Source: Bradyrhizobium diazoefficiens
Lineage (GTDB): Bacteria; Pseudomonadota; Alphaproteobacteria; Rhizobiales; Xanthobacteraceae
DNA length: 64,000 bases
Assembly (NCBI RefSeq): GCF_016616885.1
Contig: NZ_CP067102.1
Span: 5,484,501 to 5,548,500 of the forward strand
Direction: 5' to 3'
Position 1 is the first letter of the stretch. Each line of letters starts with the position of its first letter. The position numbers and the translations under genes were made by a program. This document shows positions 16,921 to 24,441 of this stretch, one piece after another. The notes beneath the pieces were generated by a model. That model made no database searches. It saw only the letters and a list, made by a program, of their open reading frames with translations, and was not told the origin of the DNA.

Positions 16921-18062
16921 TTGCCCTCCGTCGCGAGCGCGGGTTGGAGCAGATGCGGCCAGGTGCGGCGAAAGCCGGTATCGACCCGGGCCGTCACGCT
17001 GATGCCCGAGAACAACGGCCGGTTCGGATCGAGATCATCGAGTTCGAGACGCACCGGCAGACGTTGGACGACCTTGACCCAGTTTCCGGTCGCGTTCTCG
17101 GGCGGCAGGACCGAGAAGTCAGACCCGGTCCCGGGACTCATGCTGACGATATGCGCCTTGAACTTGCGGTCCGGATAGGCGTCGACGTCGACCGTCGCCT
17201 CCTGGCCCGGATGCATATGAGTTAGGCCTGTCTCGCGAAAGTTCGCCTCGATCCAGACGTGCCGGCTCGACATCAGTGAGAACGTGGCTGCGCCGGCGCT
17301 GACGAAGCCGCCGATCTGCAGATCGTCGACCTTCGTCACGATACCGTCGTCGGGGGCCGTCACGGTGGCATAGGACAGATCGAGTCGCGCGCGGTCGAGC
17401 TGAGCCCTGGCGGCGCGAACGGTTGGATGGCGGTCGATGTCGATATCAGGGTCGCCATTGAGCGCGACTACCGTGTTGGCGATCTGCTGCTCGATCGACG
17501 CCATGCGATGGCGGGAGACCTTCATGTCCGTCTCGGCCCGCTCATAGACCGCGCGCGGCGTGAAATCGGAGGCGACCAACATCCTCTTGCGGTCGAACTC
17601 GCGTTCGTCGAAGGAAGCCGATTCCCTGGCCGATTGCAGTTCTGCCTGCTGTTGACGGTAGGTCGCCTTGAGAGCGTCGATCTGAAGGCGCGCGCCGCCA
17701 AGCCTGGCTTCCGCCTGATCGACGGCGATCTGATAGGGCTCCGGATCGATTCGAAACAGCACTTGGCCTTGTCGAACGCGCTCGTTGTTCCGCACGGCGA
17801 CTTCAACCGCTTGACCGGAAACCCGAGCGTTGATGGTCACCTTGGCAGCCCGGACAAACGCGTCGTCGGTTGAGACGAATTGCTCCTGGGCGAGATACAT
17901 CGAGACGCCGATCGCAGCCGCGACGATCGGAACCGCCAGCATCAAAGGACCGCGCAGCCGCCTGCCGAGCTCCACACCAGGCAGCCGCCCAACAGCTTCG
18001 CTCCCGCGGAAGCTCTTGTGATCGCCCAACCAGCCGGCGATTGGCGCAAAATTCAAACGCAT
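16917..18062 (-). CDS. HlyD/EmrA-family membrane fusion protein
   Basis: 381 aa from the ATG at 18062 (GAGG lies 6 bp upstream); an in-frame GTG at 18074 is the alternative. One N-terminal membrane anchor (LMLAVPIVAAAIGVSMYLA), then a biotinyl-lipoyl half (INARVSGQAVEVAVRNNERV) and a coiled-coil hairpin (~residues 110-190). The second lipoyl half (VTAPDDGIVTKVDDLQIGG) and a beta-barrel follow. It bridges the inner-membrane transporter to an outer-membrane channel. First gene of the emrAB-like operon, divergent from the TetR gene. Confidence 0.92.
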   Translation of the reverse strand: MRLNFAPIAGWLGDHKSFRGSEAVGRLPGVELGRRLRGPLMLAVPIVAAAIGVSMYLAQEQFVSTDDAFVRAAKVTINARVSGQAVEVAVRNNERVRQGQVLFRIDPEPYQIAVDQAEARLGGARLQIDALKATYRQQQAELQSARESASFDEREFDRKRMLVASDFTPRAVYERAETDMKVSRHRMASIEQQIANTVVALNGDPDIDIDRHPTVRAARAQLDRARLDLSYATVTAPDDGIVTKVDDLQIGGFVSAGAATFSLMSSRHVWIEANFRETGLTHMHPGQEATVDVDAYPDRKFKAHIVSMSPGTGSDFSVLPPENATGNWVKVVQRLPVRLELDDLDPNRPLFSGISVTARVDTGFRRTWPHLLQPALATEGK

Positions 18063-18086
18063 CGAAGACCTCACGTCCGATTTATT

Positions 18087-18107
18087 TAATAACGCTCGTT
18101 ACAAATA
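18087..18107. promoter_or_regulatory. Putative TetR operator 1
   Basis: Core TAACGCTCGTTA with inverted TAACG/CGTTA arms, followed by CAAATA. It is 25 bp upstream of the HlyD ATG. The same 21-bp element, 16 of 21 positions identical, recurs at 18149-18169. The pair lies in the 141-bp divergent promoter region, where TetR repressors of efflux pumps normally bind. Confidence 0.6.
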
Positions 18108-18148
18108 CTGTCGCGTGGATCCGCAATCAAGGCCCCGCTCATTGATTT

Positions 18149-18169
18149 TTATAACGGCCTATACAAATA
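18149..18169. promoter_or_regulatory. Putative TetR operator 2
   Basis: Core TATAACGGCCTATACAAATA, a diverged copy of operator 1 starting 62 bp away (about six helical turns), 34 bp upstream of the TetR ATG. One site near each divergent gene suggests co-repression of pump and repressor. Confidence 0.55.
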
Positions 18170-18203
18170 TATCAGACGATCGAGCAGCCGAGGTTTTGAC
18201 AAT

Positions 18204-18827
18204 ATGGCGCGGAAAACCAGCAAAACGGGACCCGCACGGCGGGGGCGGCCACCTGCCTATGACGCACAGGCAGCCCTCAAAAGGGCCACCGACTCCTTCT
18301 GGAAGACCGGCTACTCCGGAACTTCCCTGGACAAGGTGGCGGCCGCCACCGGGATGAGTCCGCCGAGCCTCTATGCCGTCTTCGGCAACAAGCATGCCCT
18401 CTACCTGGAGGCACTCGCACGCTATTGGGACATCAGCCTTGCCGCGACCCGCGAGGCCCTCGCGGGGGACCATCCGTTGGACGAAGCGCTGATGCTTGCC
18501 TTCGACGCAGCGCTGTCCATCTATTTTTCGGGCAAAGGGCACGCGCGTGGCTGCTTCGTGGTCGGAACCGCAGTCACGGAAGCCGCGGAAGATGCGGCGA
18601 TCCGGAAAAGCGTTGCGGCGGGACTTCGCGCGATCGACGCTGATTTCGAAGCGCGATTCCGCCTTGCACAAGAGAAGGGCGAGCTGAAGCGCGATGCCGA
18701 TCCCGCGACCCTCGCGATCCTCGCTGCGGCCACGATGCATACCATTGCGATTCGTGCCCGTGCTGGCGCTTCTCGTGCCGAATTGAGGGAGATTGCCCGG
18801 AAGGCGGTCGATGTGATCTGCGGATGA
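18204..18827 (+). CDS. TetR/AcrR-family transcriptional repressor
   Basis: 207 aa. The N-terminal helix-turn-helix (residues ~25-70) contains GYSGTSLDKVAAATGMSPPSLYAVFGNKHALY, the canonical TetR pattern. The C-terminal helical ligand-binding domain contains the GHARGCFVVGTA segment common in the TetR_C subfamily. Divergent from the HlyD-MFS-aldo/keto reductase genes with two similar inverted-repeat sites between them, so it probably represses that operon until a toxic ligand binds. Confidence 0.92.
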   Translation: MARKTSKTGPARRGRPPAYDAQAALKRATDSFWKTGYSGTSLDKVAAATGMSPPSLYAVFGNKHALYLEALARYWDISLAATREALAGDHPLDEALMLAFDAALSIYFSGKGHARGCFVVGTAVTEAAEDAAIRKSVAAGLRAIDADFEARFRLAQEKGELKRDADPATLAILAAATMHTIAIRARAGASRAELREIARKAVDVICG

Positions 18828-18969
18828 CGAGCGGCGGCGCGCCGGGCGGCAACGCGATGAGGATAGCCCGCACATTCGCGCCCCGCCTTCTCGTCAGAAA
18901 TTAGCGACCGTTTCCAGCCGAAGACCAGCGCATTCCTGTTCCGGCCTCACGCGCGTGCGGTCGCCCTCG

Positions 18970-19497
18970 CTAGCCTCCCGCAGCGACCGCGCGCCGCGGC
19001 AGCTTCCAGTCCGGCCTGATGAAATGGCAGGTGTAGCCATCGGGATAGCGTTCGAGATAATCCTGATGCTCTGGCTCAGCTTCCCAGAACTCGCCGGCCG
19101 GCGCGATCTCGGTCACCACCTTGCCGGGCCACAGACCCGATGCCTCGACGTCGGCGATGGTGTCTTCGGCGATGCGCTTCTGCTCGTCCGACGTGTAGAA
19201 AATCGCCGAACGGTAGCTCGCTCCCAGATCGTTGCCCTGGCGATTGAGCGTCGTGGGATCGTGGATCTGGAAGAAGAACTCCAGCATGGTCCGGAAGTCG
19301 GTCTTGGCGGGATCGAACATGATCTCGATCGCCTCGGCATGACCTTCGTGATTGCGATAGGTGGCGTTCTTCACCCGACCGCCGGTGTAGCCGACCCGCG
19401 TCGAGATCACGCCGGGCTGCCTGCGGATGAGATCCTGCATGCCCCAGAAGCAGCCCCCGGCCAAAACTGCGCGCTCTGTCGTCATTTGATGCTCCAT
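18970..19497 (-). CDS. msrA: Peptide-methionine (S)-S-oxide reductase MsrA
   Basis: 175 aa. Catalytic motif GGCFWG with Cys16 near the N terminus, followed by [25 protein letters not shown] and a [14 protein letters not shown] segment that binds substrate. Repairs methionine-S-sulfoxide in oxidised proteins. Short form without an obvious C-terminal resolving-cysteine tail, so it may be regenerated directly by thioredoxin. No signal peptide. It lies 114 bp downstream of osmC-like on the same strand, consistent with an oxidative-stress group. Confidence 0.95.
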   Translation of the reverse strand: MEHQMTTERAVLAGGCFWGMQDLIRRQPGVISTRVGYTGGRVKNATYRNHEGHAEAIEIMFDPAKTDFRTMLEFFFQIHDPTTLNRQGNDLGASYRSAIFYTSDEQKRIAEDTIADVEASGLWPGKVVTEIAPAGEFWEAEPEHQDYLERYPDGYTCHFIRPDWKLPRRAVAAGG

Positions 19498-19611
19498 CTG
19501 CTGCGTCGGGACGGCCGCGATTCAAGCGGATACGCCCTATCCCCGACACGCCCGGGACTTTGCCTTCATCGGGCCGATGCTGGCAAGTCCCGGGGGCAGT
19601 TCCCAGTTCGG

Positions 19612-20034
19612 CTAGGTCAATTTGGCGTCGAGCGTGATCTCTGCGTTGAGCACTTTCGACACCGGACAGTTCTTCTCGGCCTCACCGGCGATACGAGCAA
19701 AGCCGGCGTCGTCGAGATTCGGCACCTTGGCGCGCAAGGTCAGCGCCGACTTGCTGATCTTGAAGCCCTTGCCTTCAGGATCGAGCGTGACTGCAGCTTC
19801 CGTTGAAAGCTCGGTCGGCGTGAAGCCGGCGAGCTGAAGACCGAAGGCCAGCGCCATGGTGAAGCAGCCGGCGTGTGCCGCTGCGATCAATTCCTCGGGA
19901 TTAGTGCCCTTCTCGTTCTCGAAGCGCGTCTTGAACGAATAGGGCGTCTCGGCGAGCACGCCGGATTCGCTCGATAGATGGCCGGTGCCATCGCGGCCGG
20001 TGCCCTGCCATACTGCTTTTGCCTTTCGGATCAT
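19612..20034 (-). CDS. OsmC-family peroxiredoxin
   Basis: 140 aa. OsmC/Ohr fold with two reactive cysteines: Cys57 in [11 protein letters not shown] (peroxidatic) and Cys123 in [10 protein letters not shown] (resolving). The N-terminal [12 protein letters not shown] and [20 protein letters not shown] fit the OsmC branch rather than Ohr. Reduces organic hydroperoxides. The 114-bp gap to the upstream enoyl-CoA hydratase-like gene contains a hairpin, so it may have its own promoter. Confidence 0.92.
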   Translation of the reverse strand: MIRKAKAVWQGTGRDGTGHLSSESGVLAETPYSFKTRFENEKGTNPEELIAAAHAGCFTMALAFGLQLAGFTPTELSTEAAVTLDPEGKGFKISKSALTLRAKVPNLDDAGFARIAGEAEKNCPVSKVLNAEITLDAKLT

Positions 20035-20084
20035 CTCGTTTCTCCGTGTTTGCTTGTGGTTGTTTGGCGGCGCTCCGCATCGGT

Positions 20085-20121
20085 GGAAGGCTCTCCCGGC
20101 GCCGCCGCCGTGTCGCCTTCC
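20085..20121 (-). terminator. Hairpin after the enoyl-CoA hydratase-like gene
   Basis: GGAAGGC (20085-20091 on +) and its complement GCCTTCC (20115-20121) enclose a GC-rich loop with further pairing, just below the stop of the 20149-20997 gene. No T-run; weak evidence for a terminator. Confidence 0.25.
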
Positions 20122-20148
20122 AACCAGTCGAGCGCCGCAGCGGTTCCA

Positions 20149-20997
20149 TCAGATGCCGATCTGTCCGACGTGGAAGCCCAGCCGGTTCTCGACGTCGCCC
20201 GCGCGGTGAAAACCACGCGCCATCAGCGCCTTGATCCTGGTCTGGCTTGCAGAACGACCGAGAGCGGCTATGAAAGCACCCCATTCCGGTTTGATCTCCT
20301 CATCCGGCGGCAGGCTCGCGACATCGACCAGACGCTTGGTCTCGGCAATCGCATCCTTGTCGAAGGACGCGATACGCATGGCGAGTGCCTCGACGAAACC
20401 ATCGAGCTCAGCATCCGGCAGCGATCGGTTCACATAACCGTAGCGTTCGGCAAGATCGCCGCGAATGTCATCGGCGCTTAGCAGCACTTCGAGCGCACGA
20501 CCGCGACCCATGAGGCGGGGCAGCCGCGCCATCGGTCCGCCGCCGGGCACCAGGCCCGCGCCGACCTCCCATTGCGACAGGATCGCCCTCTCGCGGCTGG
20601 CAAAGCGCATGTCACTTGCGAGCGCAAGCTCACTGCCCACACCGGTCGCCCGGCCCCTGATTGAAGCAATCGACACCACCGGTGCCCGGCTCAGGCGCAC
20701 CAGCATGTCGGGCAGCGCCTGTAGCCCGGTTGGCCCCGGCGGGACATTCAGAGAGTCCTCCAGCGGCGCGAGGAAATCGTAGTGCGTGATGAAGAACCCC
20801 TCGACGGCACTGTCAAACACAACGACCTTCACCTGCGGATCGGTTTCGATCGTCGTGATGATATCGTTGAGCAACGGCAGGTGTCTCGGGCCAAAGATGT
20901 TCACCGGCGGCATGTCGAAGGTGACACGCCAGTATGTCGGCAGGCGTCGCTCCAACCGGATCTCATTTGCTGTGAAATTGCGTTCGGGACGATTCAT
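20149..20997 (-). CDS. Enoyl-CoA hydratase/isomerase-family protein
   Basis: 282 aa from the ATG at 20997 (AGGAG 8 bp upstream). Crotonase fold: MPPVNIFGP near the start, IASIRGRATGVGSELALASDMRFAS forms the oxyanion-hole region, and QWEVGAGLVPGGGPMARLPRLMGRGRALE follows. The usual first catalytic Glu region is QWEVGAG. It starts 52 bp after the epoxide hydrolase stop, so the two are probably one operon. Substrate unknown; it may be a non-CoA member of the superfamily. Confidence 0.85.
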   Translation of the reverse strand: MNRPERNFTANEIRLERRLPTYWRVTFDMPPVNIFGPRHLPLLNDIITTIETDPQVKVVVFDSAVEGFFITHYDFLAPLEDSLNVPPGPTGLQALPDMLVRLSRAPVVSIASIRGRATGVGSELALASDMRFASRERAILSQWEVGAGLVPGGGPMARLPRLMGRGRALEVLLSADDIRGDLAERYGYVNRSLPDAELDGFVEALAMRIASFDKDAIAETKRLVDVASLPPDEEIKPEWGAFIAALGRSASQTRIKALMARGFHRAGDVENRLGFHVGQIGI

Positions 20998-21049
20998 GTT
21001 TTCACTCCTGATATGTGTTTGAAGGAAGGGGATCCGCGTCCCGCTCAAC

Positions 21050-22363
21050 TCAGATCGACTGGCGCAGCGGCCGGAACGCGGTGCGCATTTCCGAGCAAAA
21101 TAGTGCGGGCTGCTCCCAGGCCGCGAAGTGGCCGCCTTTGTCGAGGCGGTTGTAGTGAATCAACTTCGGATAGGCCTTCTCGGCCCAGCTGCGCGGCGCG
21201 GCGTAGATCTCGTCCGGGAAGACGCTGACGGCGACCGGGATGTTCACATGCTTGGGCGCGAAGAACACCAGCTTGTTCTCCCAGTACAGACGCGCCGATG
21301 ACACCGCCGTGTTGGTGAGCCAGTAGAGCGCGATGTTGTCGATCACATCATCCCGCGACAGCCCTTCGGTCTTGCCGTCGAACACGCGCGCGATCATCGC
21401 GGCGCTGCGCGCGTCGTGATCGAGCATCCAGGAGGCCAGGCCCGCCGGCGAATCCACCAGGCCATAGAGGGTCTGCGGCCGGTTCGACATCTCGATCGCA
21501 TAGCCGAGCCCATGCTTGTAGAAATCGTCGAGCTGATCGTAGGCATGATTCTCGTCCGCCGAGAGGCCAGATGGCTTCGAGCCACCGGGCTGAAGCGACT
21601 TGGCGATGTCGTTGGGAACGGTCGCGGGCATGTTGGTGTGGATGCCGAGCAGCTCCGGCGGCGCCAGCAGCGCCATCTGCTCGGTGACCGCATTGCCCCA
21701 GTCGCCGCCCTGGGCGACGTAGCGGTTGTAACCAAGTCGCTTCATCAGCACGACCCAGGCGCGTGCCACACGCTGCGGATCCCAGCCAAGCTCGGTCGGC
21801 TTGCCGGAGAAGCCGTGACCGGGAAGCGAAGGAATCACGAGATCGAATGCATCTGCGGCTGTTGCGCCGTGCGCGGTCGGATCGGTCAGCGGACCGACGA
21901 TCTTCATCTGCTCGATGATCGAGCCCGGCCAACCATGGGTCACGATCATCGGCAGGGCATTCTCGTGCCTGGAGCGCACGTGAATGAAGTGAATGTCGAC
22001 ACCGTCGATCTCGGTGACGAATTGCGGCAACGCGTTCAGCCGCGCTTCCATCTTGCGCCAGTCATACTCGGTCTGCCAGTAACGCACGAGCTGCTGAACC
22101 GTCGTGAGCTGCACGCCCTGCGATTGATCGGCGACGATCTCGCGATCCGGCCAGCGCGTCGCAGCGAGACGGCGGCGCAAATCGAGCAGATCTTCCTCGG
22201 GCACGTTGACGTGGAACGGTCGGATTGCCCCGCTCACGGCGGCTTTCGCCGAATGCAGCGGCAACAGGCTTGCCATGCTGGCGGCAACGGCGCCCATCGC
22301 GGCCTGGGTCAGCAACTGGCGGCGGTCGGGGTTCAGGATGTCGGCTCGTGCTTGCGTCGTCAT
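21050..22363 (-). CDS. Epoxide hydrolase (alpha/beta hydrolase with EHN domain), exported
   Basis: 437 aa from the ATG at 22363 (GGGAGA upstream). An N-terminal Tat-like signal (DRRQLLTQAAMGAVAASMA, cleavage near SAKA-A) precedes an EHN domain (IRPFHVNVPEEDLLDLRRRL) and an alpha/beta-hydrolase fold. Oxyanion motif HGWPGS, nucleophile Asp in GGDWGN, late His in KGGHFAAWE. Converts an epoxide to a diol, probably in the periplasm if the signal is real. Its promoter region carries one of the five phased 10-bp repeat arrays. Followed by the enoyl-CoA hydratase-like gene. Confidence 0.92.
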   Translation of the reverse strand: MTTQARADILNPDRRQLLTQAAMGAVAASMASLLPLHSAKAAVSGAIRPFHVNVPEEDLLDLRRRLAATRWPDREIVADQSQGVQLTTVQQLVRYWQTEYDWRKMEARLNALPQFVTEIDGVDIHFIHVRSRHENALPMIVTHGWPGSIIEQMKIVGPLTDPTAHGATAADAFDLVIPSLPGHGFSGKPTELGWDPQRVARAWVVLMKRLGYNRYVAQGGDWGNAVTEQMALLAPPELLGIHTNMPATVPNDIAKSLQPGGSKPSGLSADENHAYDQLDDFYKHGLGYAIEMSNRPQTLYGLVDSPAGLASWMLDHDARSAAMIARVFDGKTEGLSRDDVIDNIALYWLTNTAVSSARLYWENKLVFFAPKHVNIPVAVSVFPDEIYAAPRSWAEKAYPKLIHYNRLDKGGHFAAWEQPALFCSEMRTAFRPLRQSI

Positions 22364-22461
22364 TTTGGATCTCCCTCGGTTCGATTGGTGACGTTGACCG
22401 AATTGCATCGACATATCGGTTCGTCCTGCTGGGAGAATGGATCAAGCAATCGCAATTAGCT

Positions 22462-22488
22462 CGTTATGGATTGTTAGGCTGCGTTAGC
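22462..22488 (-). promoter_or_regulatory. Phased YCTAACR repeats, site A (epoxide hydrolase promoter)
   Basis: Read toward the epoxide hydrolase, three heptamers GCTAACG, CCTAACA and CATAACG follow one another at exactly 10-bp intervals (on +: GTTAG/GTTAT at 22483, 22473 and 22463). They lie about 100-125 bp upstream of the ATG at 22363. A further TTAG occurs at 22456, off phase. Confidence 0.65.
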
Positions 22489-22541
22489 CGTTGCGAGTCG
22501 TGACGAGGGATGATCTTCGCAAGATGCGTCATGCAAACGCA

Positions 22542-22574
22542 TCACGGCGCGCGATGAACCATCGCGCGCCGTGA
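22542..22574 (-). terminator. Perfect 15-bp hairpin after the VOC gene
   Basis: TCACGGCGCGCGATG (22542-22556) and its exact complement (22560-22574) flank a 3-base loop, 30 bp beyond the VOC-gene stop. It is very stable but lacks a T-run. Probably ends or stabilises the VOC transcript and separates it from the epoxide hydrolase promoter. Confidence 0.5.
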
Positions 22575-22603
22575 ACATTGATCCAACCATCGACGCTCGC
22601 GCT

Positions 22604-23305
22604 TCAGGTCGGCAGCGGCTGGCCGGCCTGCTCACGCACGATGTAGTCGGCGTACCAGTCCTGCCAGTTCTCGTCGTGAACCCCGGTACGCTTCTCGTGC
22701 TCACCATGCGCCGCCGCCGCGCGGCGCAACGCACGTGCAAGTTCGCTCGACGAGGTGAAATTGGTGTCGGTCGCCTCGATCCGGCCGGGCAGCCGTGTTG
22801 TGACTTCCTGGAAAAACCAGCCGTTGCCATCGGGATCCCTGAAGGAGGCAAACGAGCTATAGCTGCCGCGTTTTGGATCCGCGCCGTTGAGCCGGACGCT
22901 GCCGAAGAGGTACGGCTCGTCCGCCCCGGCGTGAACGTCGCCGCCGCCGTGGAAGGGTTCGCTGATCTTGACGCCGCGCGCGAGCAGGTCCTGCCGGGCC
23001 GCGTCGAGATCGGACACGATCAGGTACAAGCCTTGCGCCGAACCGGGCGCGGCGGCTGTGACGTTCTTGCCGAAGATCACGGAACAGGCCGAACCGGGCG
23101 GCGTAAACTGGATCACGCGCCAACCGTCTTCCGAGGCGAAATCGGCGTCCAGTCTCCAGCCGAGGCTCGCATAAAATGCCTTGGCCCGGTCTACGTCCGA
23201 CACAGGAATCACGATGACCTCGAGCTTGAGATCGACTGCACGCGATTTCTCTGGCTTGTTCTCTGGCTTGGCGTCGGCCGGATGATTCAACTCGGCGGTG
23301 GTCAT
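22604..23305 (-). CDS. VOC (glyoxalase/bleomycin-resistance) family protein
   Basis: 233 aa from the ATG at 23305 (GGGAG upstream). After a ~25-residue charged lead, a single VOC domain (residues ~28-155) has VIVIPVSDVDRAKAFYASLGW at its start and FASFRDPDGNGWFFQEV at its end, with candidate metal ligands. A ~75-residue C-terminal extension (HDENWQDWYADYIVREQAGQ) is often seen in alphaproteobacterial relatives. It may bind or convert an electrophile; reaction unknown. Its promoter carries repeat site B. Confidence 0.88.
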   Translation of the reverse strand: MTTAELNHPADAKPENKPEKSRAVDLKLEVIVIPVSDVDRAKAFYASLGWRLDADFASEDGWRVIQFTPPGSACSVIFGKNVTAAAPGSAQGLYLIVSDLDAARQDLLARGVKISEPFHGGGDVHAGADEPYLFGSVRLNGADPKRGSYSSFASFRDPDGNGWFFQEVTTRLPGRIEATDTNFTSSSELARALRRAAAAHGEHEKRTGVHDENWQDWYADYIVREQAGQPLPT

Positions 23306-23391
23306 GTCAAACTCCCTGGTTTGAGGTGCGGGCTCGCGACCGAGGCTCGCTTCTGGCACCACGACTTTCGCGCAGACTGGGGAATAATGCT

Positions 23392-23428
23392 CGCTATCGG
23401 TTGTTATGGCTCGTTAGCGATTGTGAGC
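23392..23428 (-). promoter_or_regulatory. Phased YCTAACR repeats, site B (VOC promoter)
   Basis: Read toward the VOC gene: GCTCACA, GCTAACG, CATAACA, GATAGCG, four heptamers at an exact 10-bp period (on +, units begin at 23393, 23403, 23413 and 23423). About 88-124 bp upstream of the ATG at 23305 and squeezed against the stop of the kinase gene. Confidence 0.65.
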
Positions 23429-23437
23429 GCGGCCTCC

Positions 23438-24112
23438 TCAGGTGACCGCGAGCGGCATTGCTATTGTCACGCGTGTACCGCCCTGCCCGGCCTCGCCCTG
23501 CATCCGCGCACTGATGCTGCGCGCCAGGCCTTCCAGGATCCGGCTGCCGGCGCCCTGCAGCGGCCCGACCGCGCCGACACCATTGTCAGTCACCGTGCAG
23601 AGCCAGCTGCCCTCGCGGTTCGCCACCTCGATGCGGATCAGCGCGCTCTTCTTGTTCGGAAAGGCATGTTTTGCCGCATTCGTGACCAGCTCCGTCAGCA
23701 TCAGCGCAAGCCGGTGGCACTGCCATGCCGGCAGCGTGCCGCTTTCGATCGATGCCTCGCAGCGAATACCGGCCGGTTCGAGCACCGCCTCGGACAGCGC
23801 GCCGCAGAGGCCTCCAAAGAAAGCCTCGACAGAGATCATCGCCAGATCGTCATTGTCGGACAAAAGTTGATAGAGCCTGCCGAAGGCGACGATGCGCCGC
23901 TCCAGCCGGTCCACCGCAACCGACATGTCCTTGGTCCCGGCCCGCGTGAAGTCGCGACGGACTGACGCACCCAAGAGCGTCAGGGTGTTCTTCATGCGAT
24001 GGTGCGACTCGCGCAGCACGAGTTCCCAGTCACGCGAGACATCGTCAAGATTGGCGACAAAGTGAGGGCGAACGGCTCTGTCGTTCGTCCGAGAGCTGAT
24101 AGCGACCATCAT
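23438..24112 (-). CDS. HWE/HisKA_2-type histidine kinase lacking a sensor domain
   Basis: 224 aa. The phosphoacceptor helix LRESHHRMKNTLTLL holds the His, followed by an HATPase domain with N-box ELVTNAAKHAF and G1 box VTDNGVGAVG. Only ~30 residues precede the dimerisation helix, so there is no PAS, GAF or membrane sensor; it would be cytoplasmic and may receive its signal from a partner. Related kinases act in the alphaproteobacterial general stress response, but no PhyR/EcfG gene is present here. Starts ATGATG (24112 or 24109). Confidence 0.88.
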   Translation of the reverse strand: MMVAISSRTNDRAVRPHFVANLDDVSRDWELVLRESHHRMKNTLTLLGASVRRDFTRAGTKDMSVAVDRLERRIVAFGRLYQLLSDNDDLAMISVEAFFGGLCGALSEAVLEPAGIRCEASIESGTLPAWQCHRLALMLTELVTNAAKHAFPNKKSALIRIEVANREGSWLCTVTDNGVGAVGPLQGAGSRILEGLARSISARMQGEAGQGGTRVTIAMPLAVT

Positions 24113-24176
24113 AGCCTCCCCGTTGGAAATGGGCCTAATTCGAAGGCTATACTGATGCAGACCCGCGGCTCACGCT

Positions 24177-24203
24177 CGTTAGACGTTGCAAGATTGTGTT
24201 ATG
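24177..24203 (-). promoter_or_regulatory. Phased YCTAACR repeats, site C (kinase promoter)
   Basis: Read toward the kinase: CATAACA, TCTTGCA and TCTAACG at 10-bp spacing, 65-91 bp upstream of its ATG. It lies in the 329-bp region divergent from regulator 2, so it could serve either gene. TCTTGCA also occurs in phase in site D. Confidence 0.55.
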
Positions 24204-24359
24204 GTCGCATGCGCAAGACGCTAGCAGAACATGACTGCCGCGTGACGGTTCGAACGCGCTGCCGAGATCGTCCCGATCACGGCATAAGCCGTTCGCGTTT
24301 AAGCGAAATTTGCAGCATATCGTCCAAAAGCAATCCGGCGTGCGCTGCGCTATTTCGCC

Positions 24360-24401
24360 GCTTTCAACCGGTTTACTGAGGGCCTCGTTCTGATAGACCA
24401 A
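24360..24401 (+). promoter_or_regulatory. Conserved upstream block of regulator 2 (shared with regulator 1)
   Basis: GCTTTC-N2-CC-N-GTTTACT, 11 bp, TCTGATAGACCAA, ending 41 bp before the GTG at 24442. The order, inner spacing and distance to the start match the block at 11400-11441. Candidate promoter or autoregulatory site. Confidence 0.6.
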
Positions 24402-24441
24402 GATAGACAGCAGCACTTTCCTTTCGCTGGAATCACGGCGC

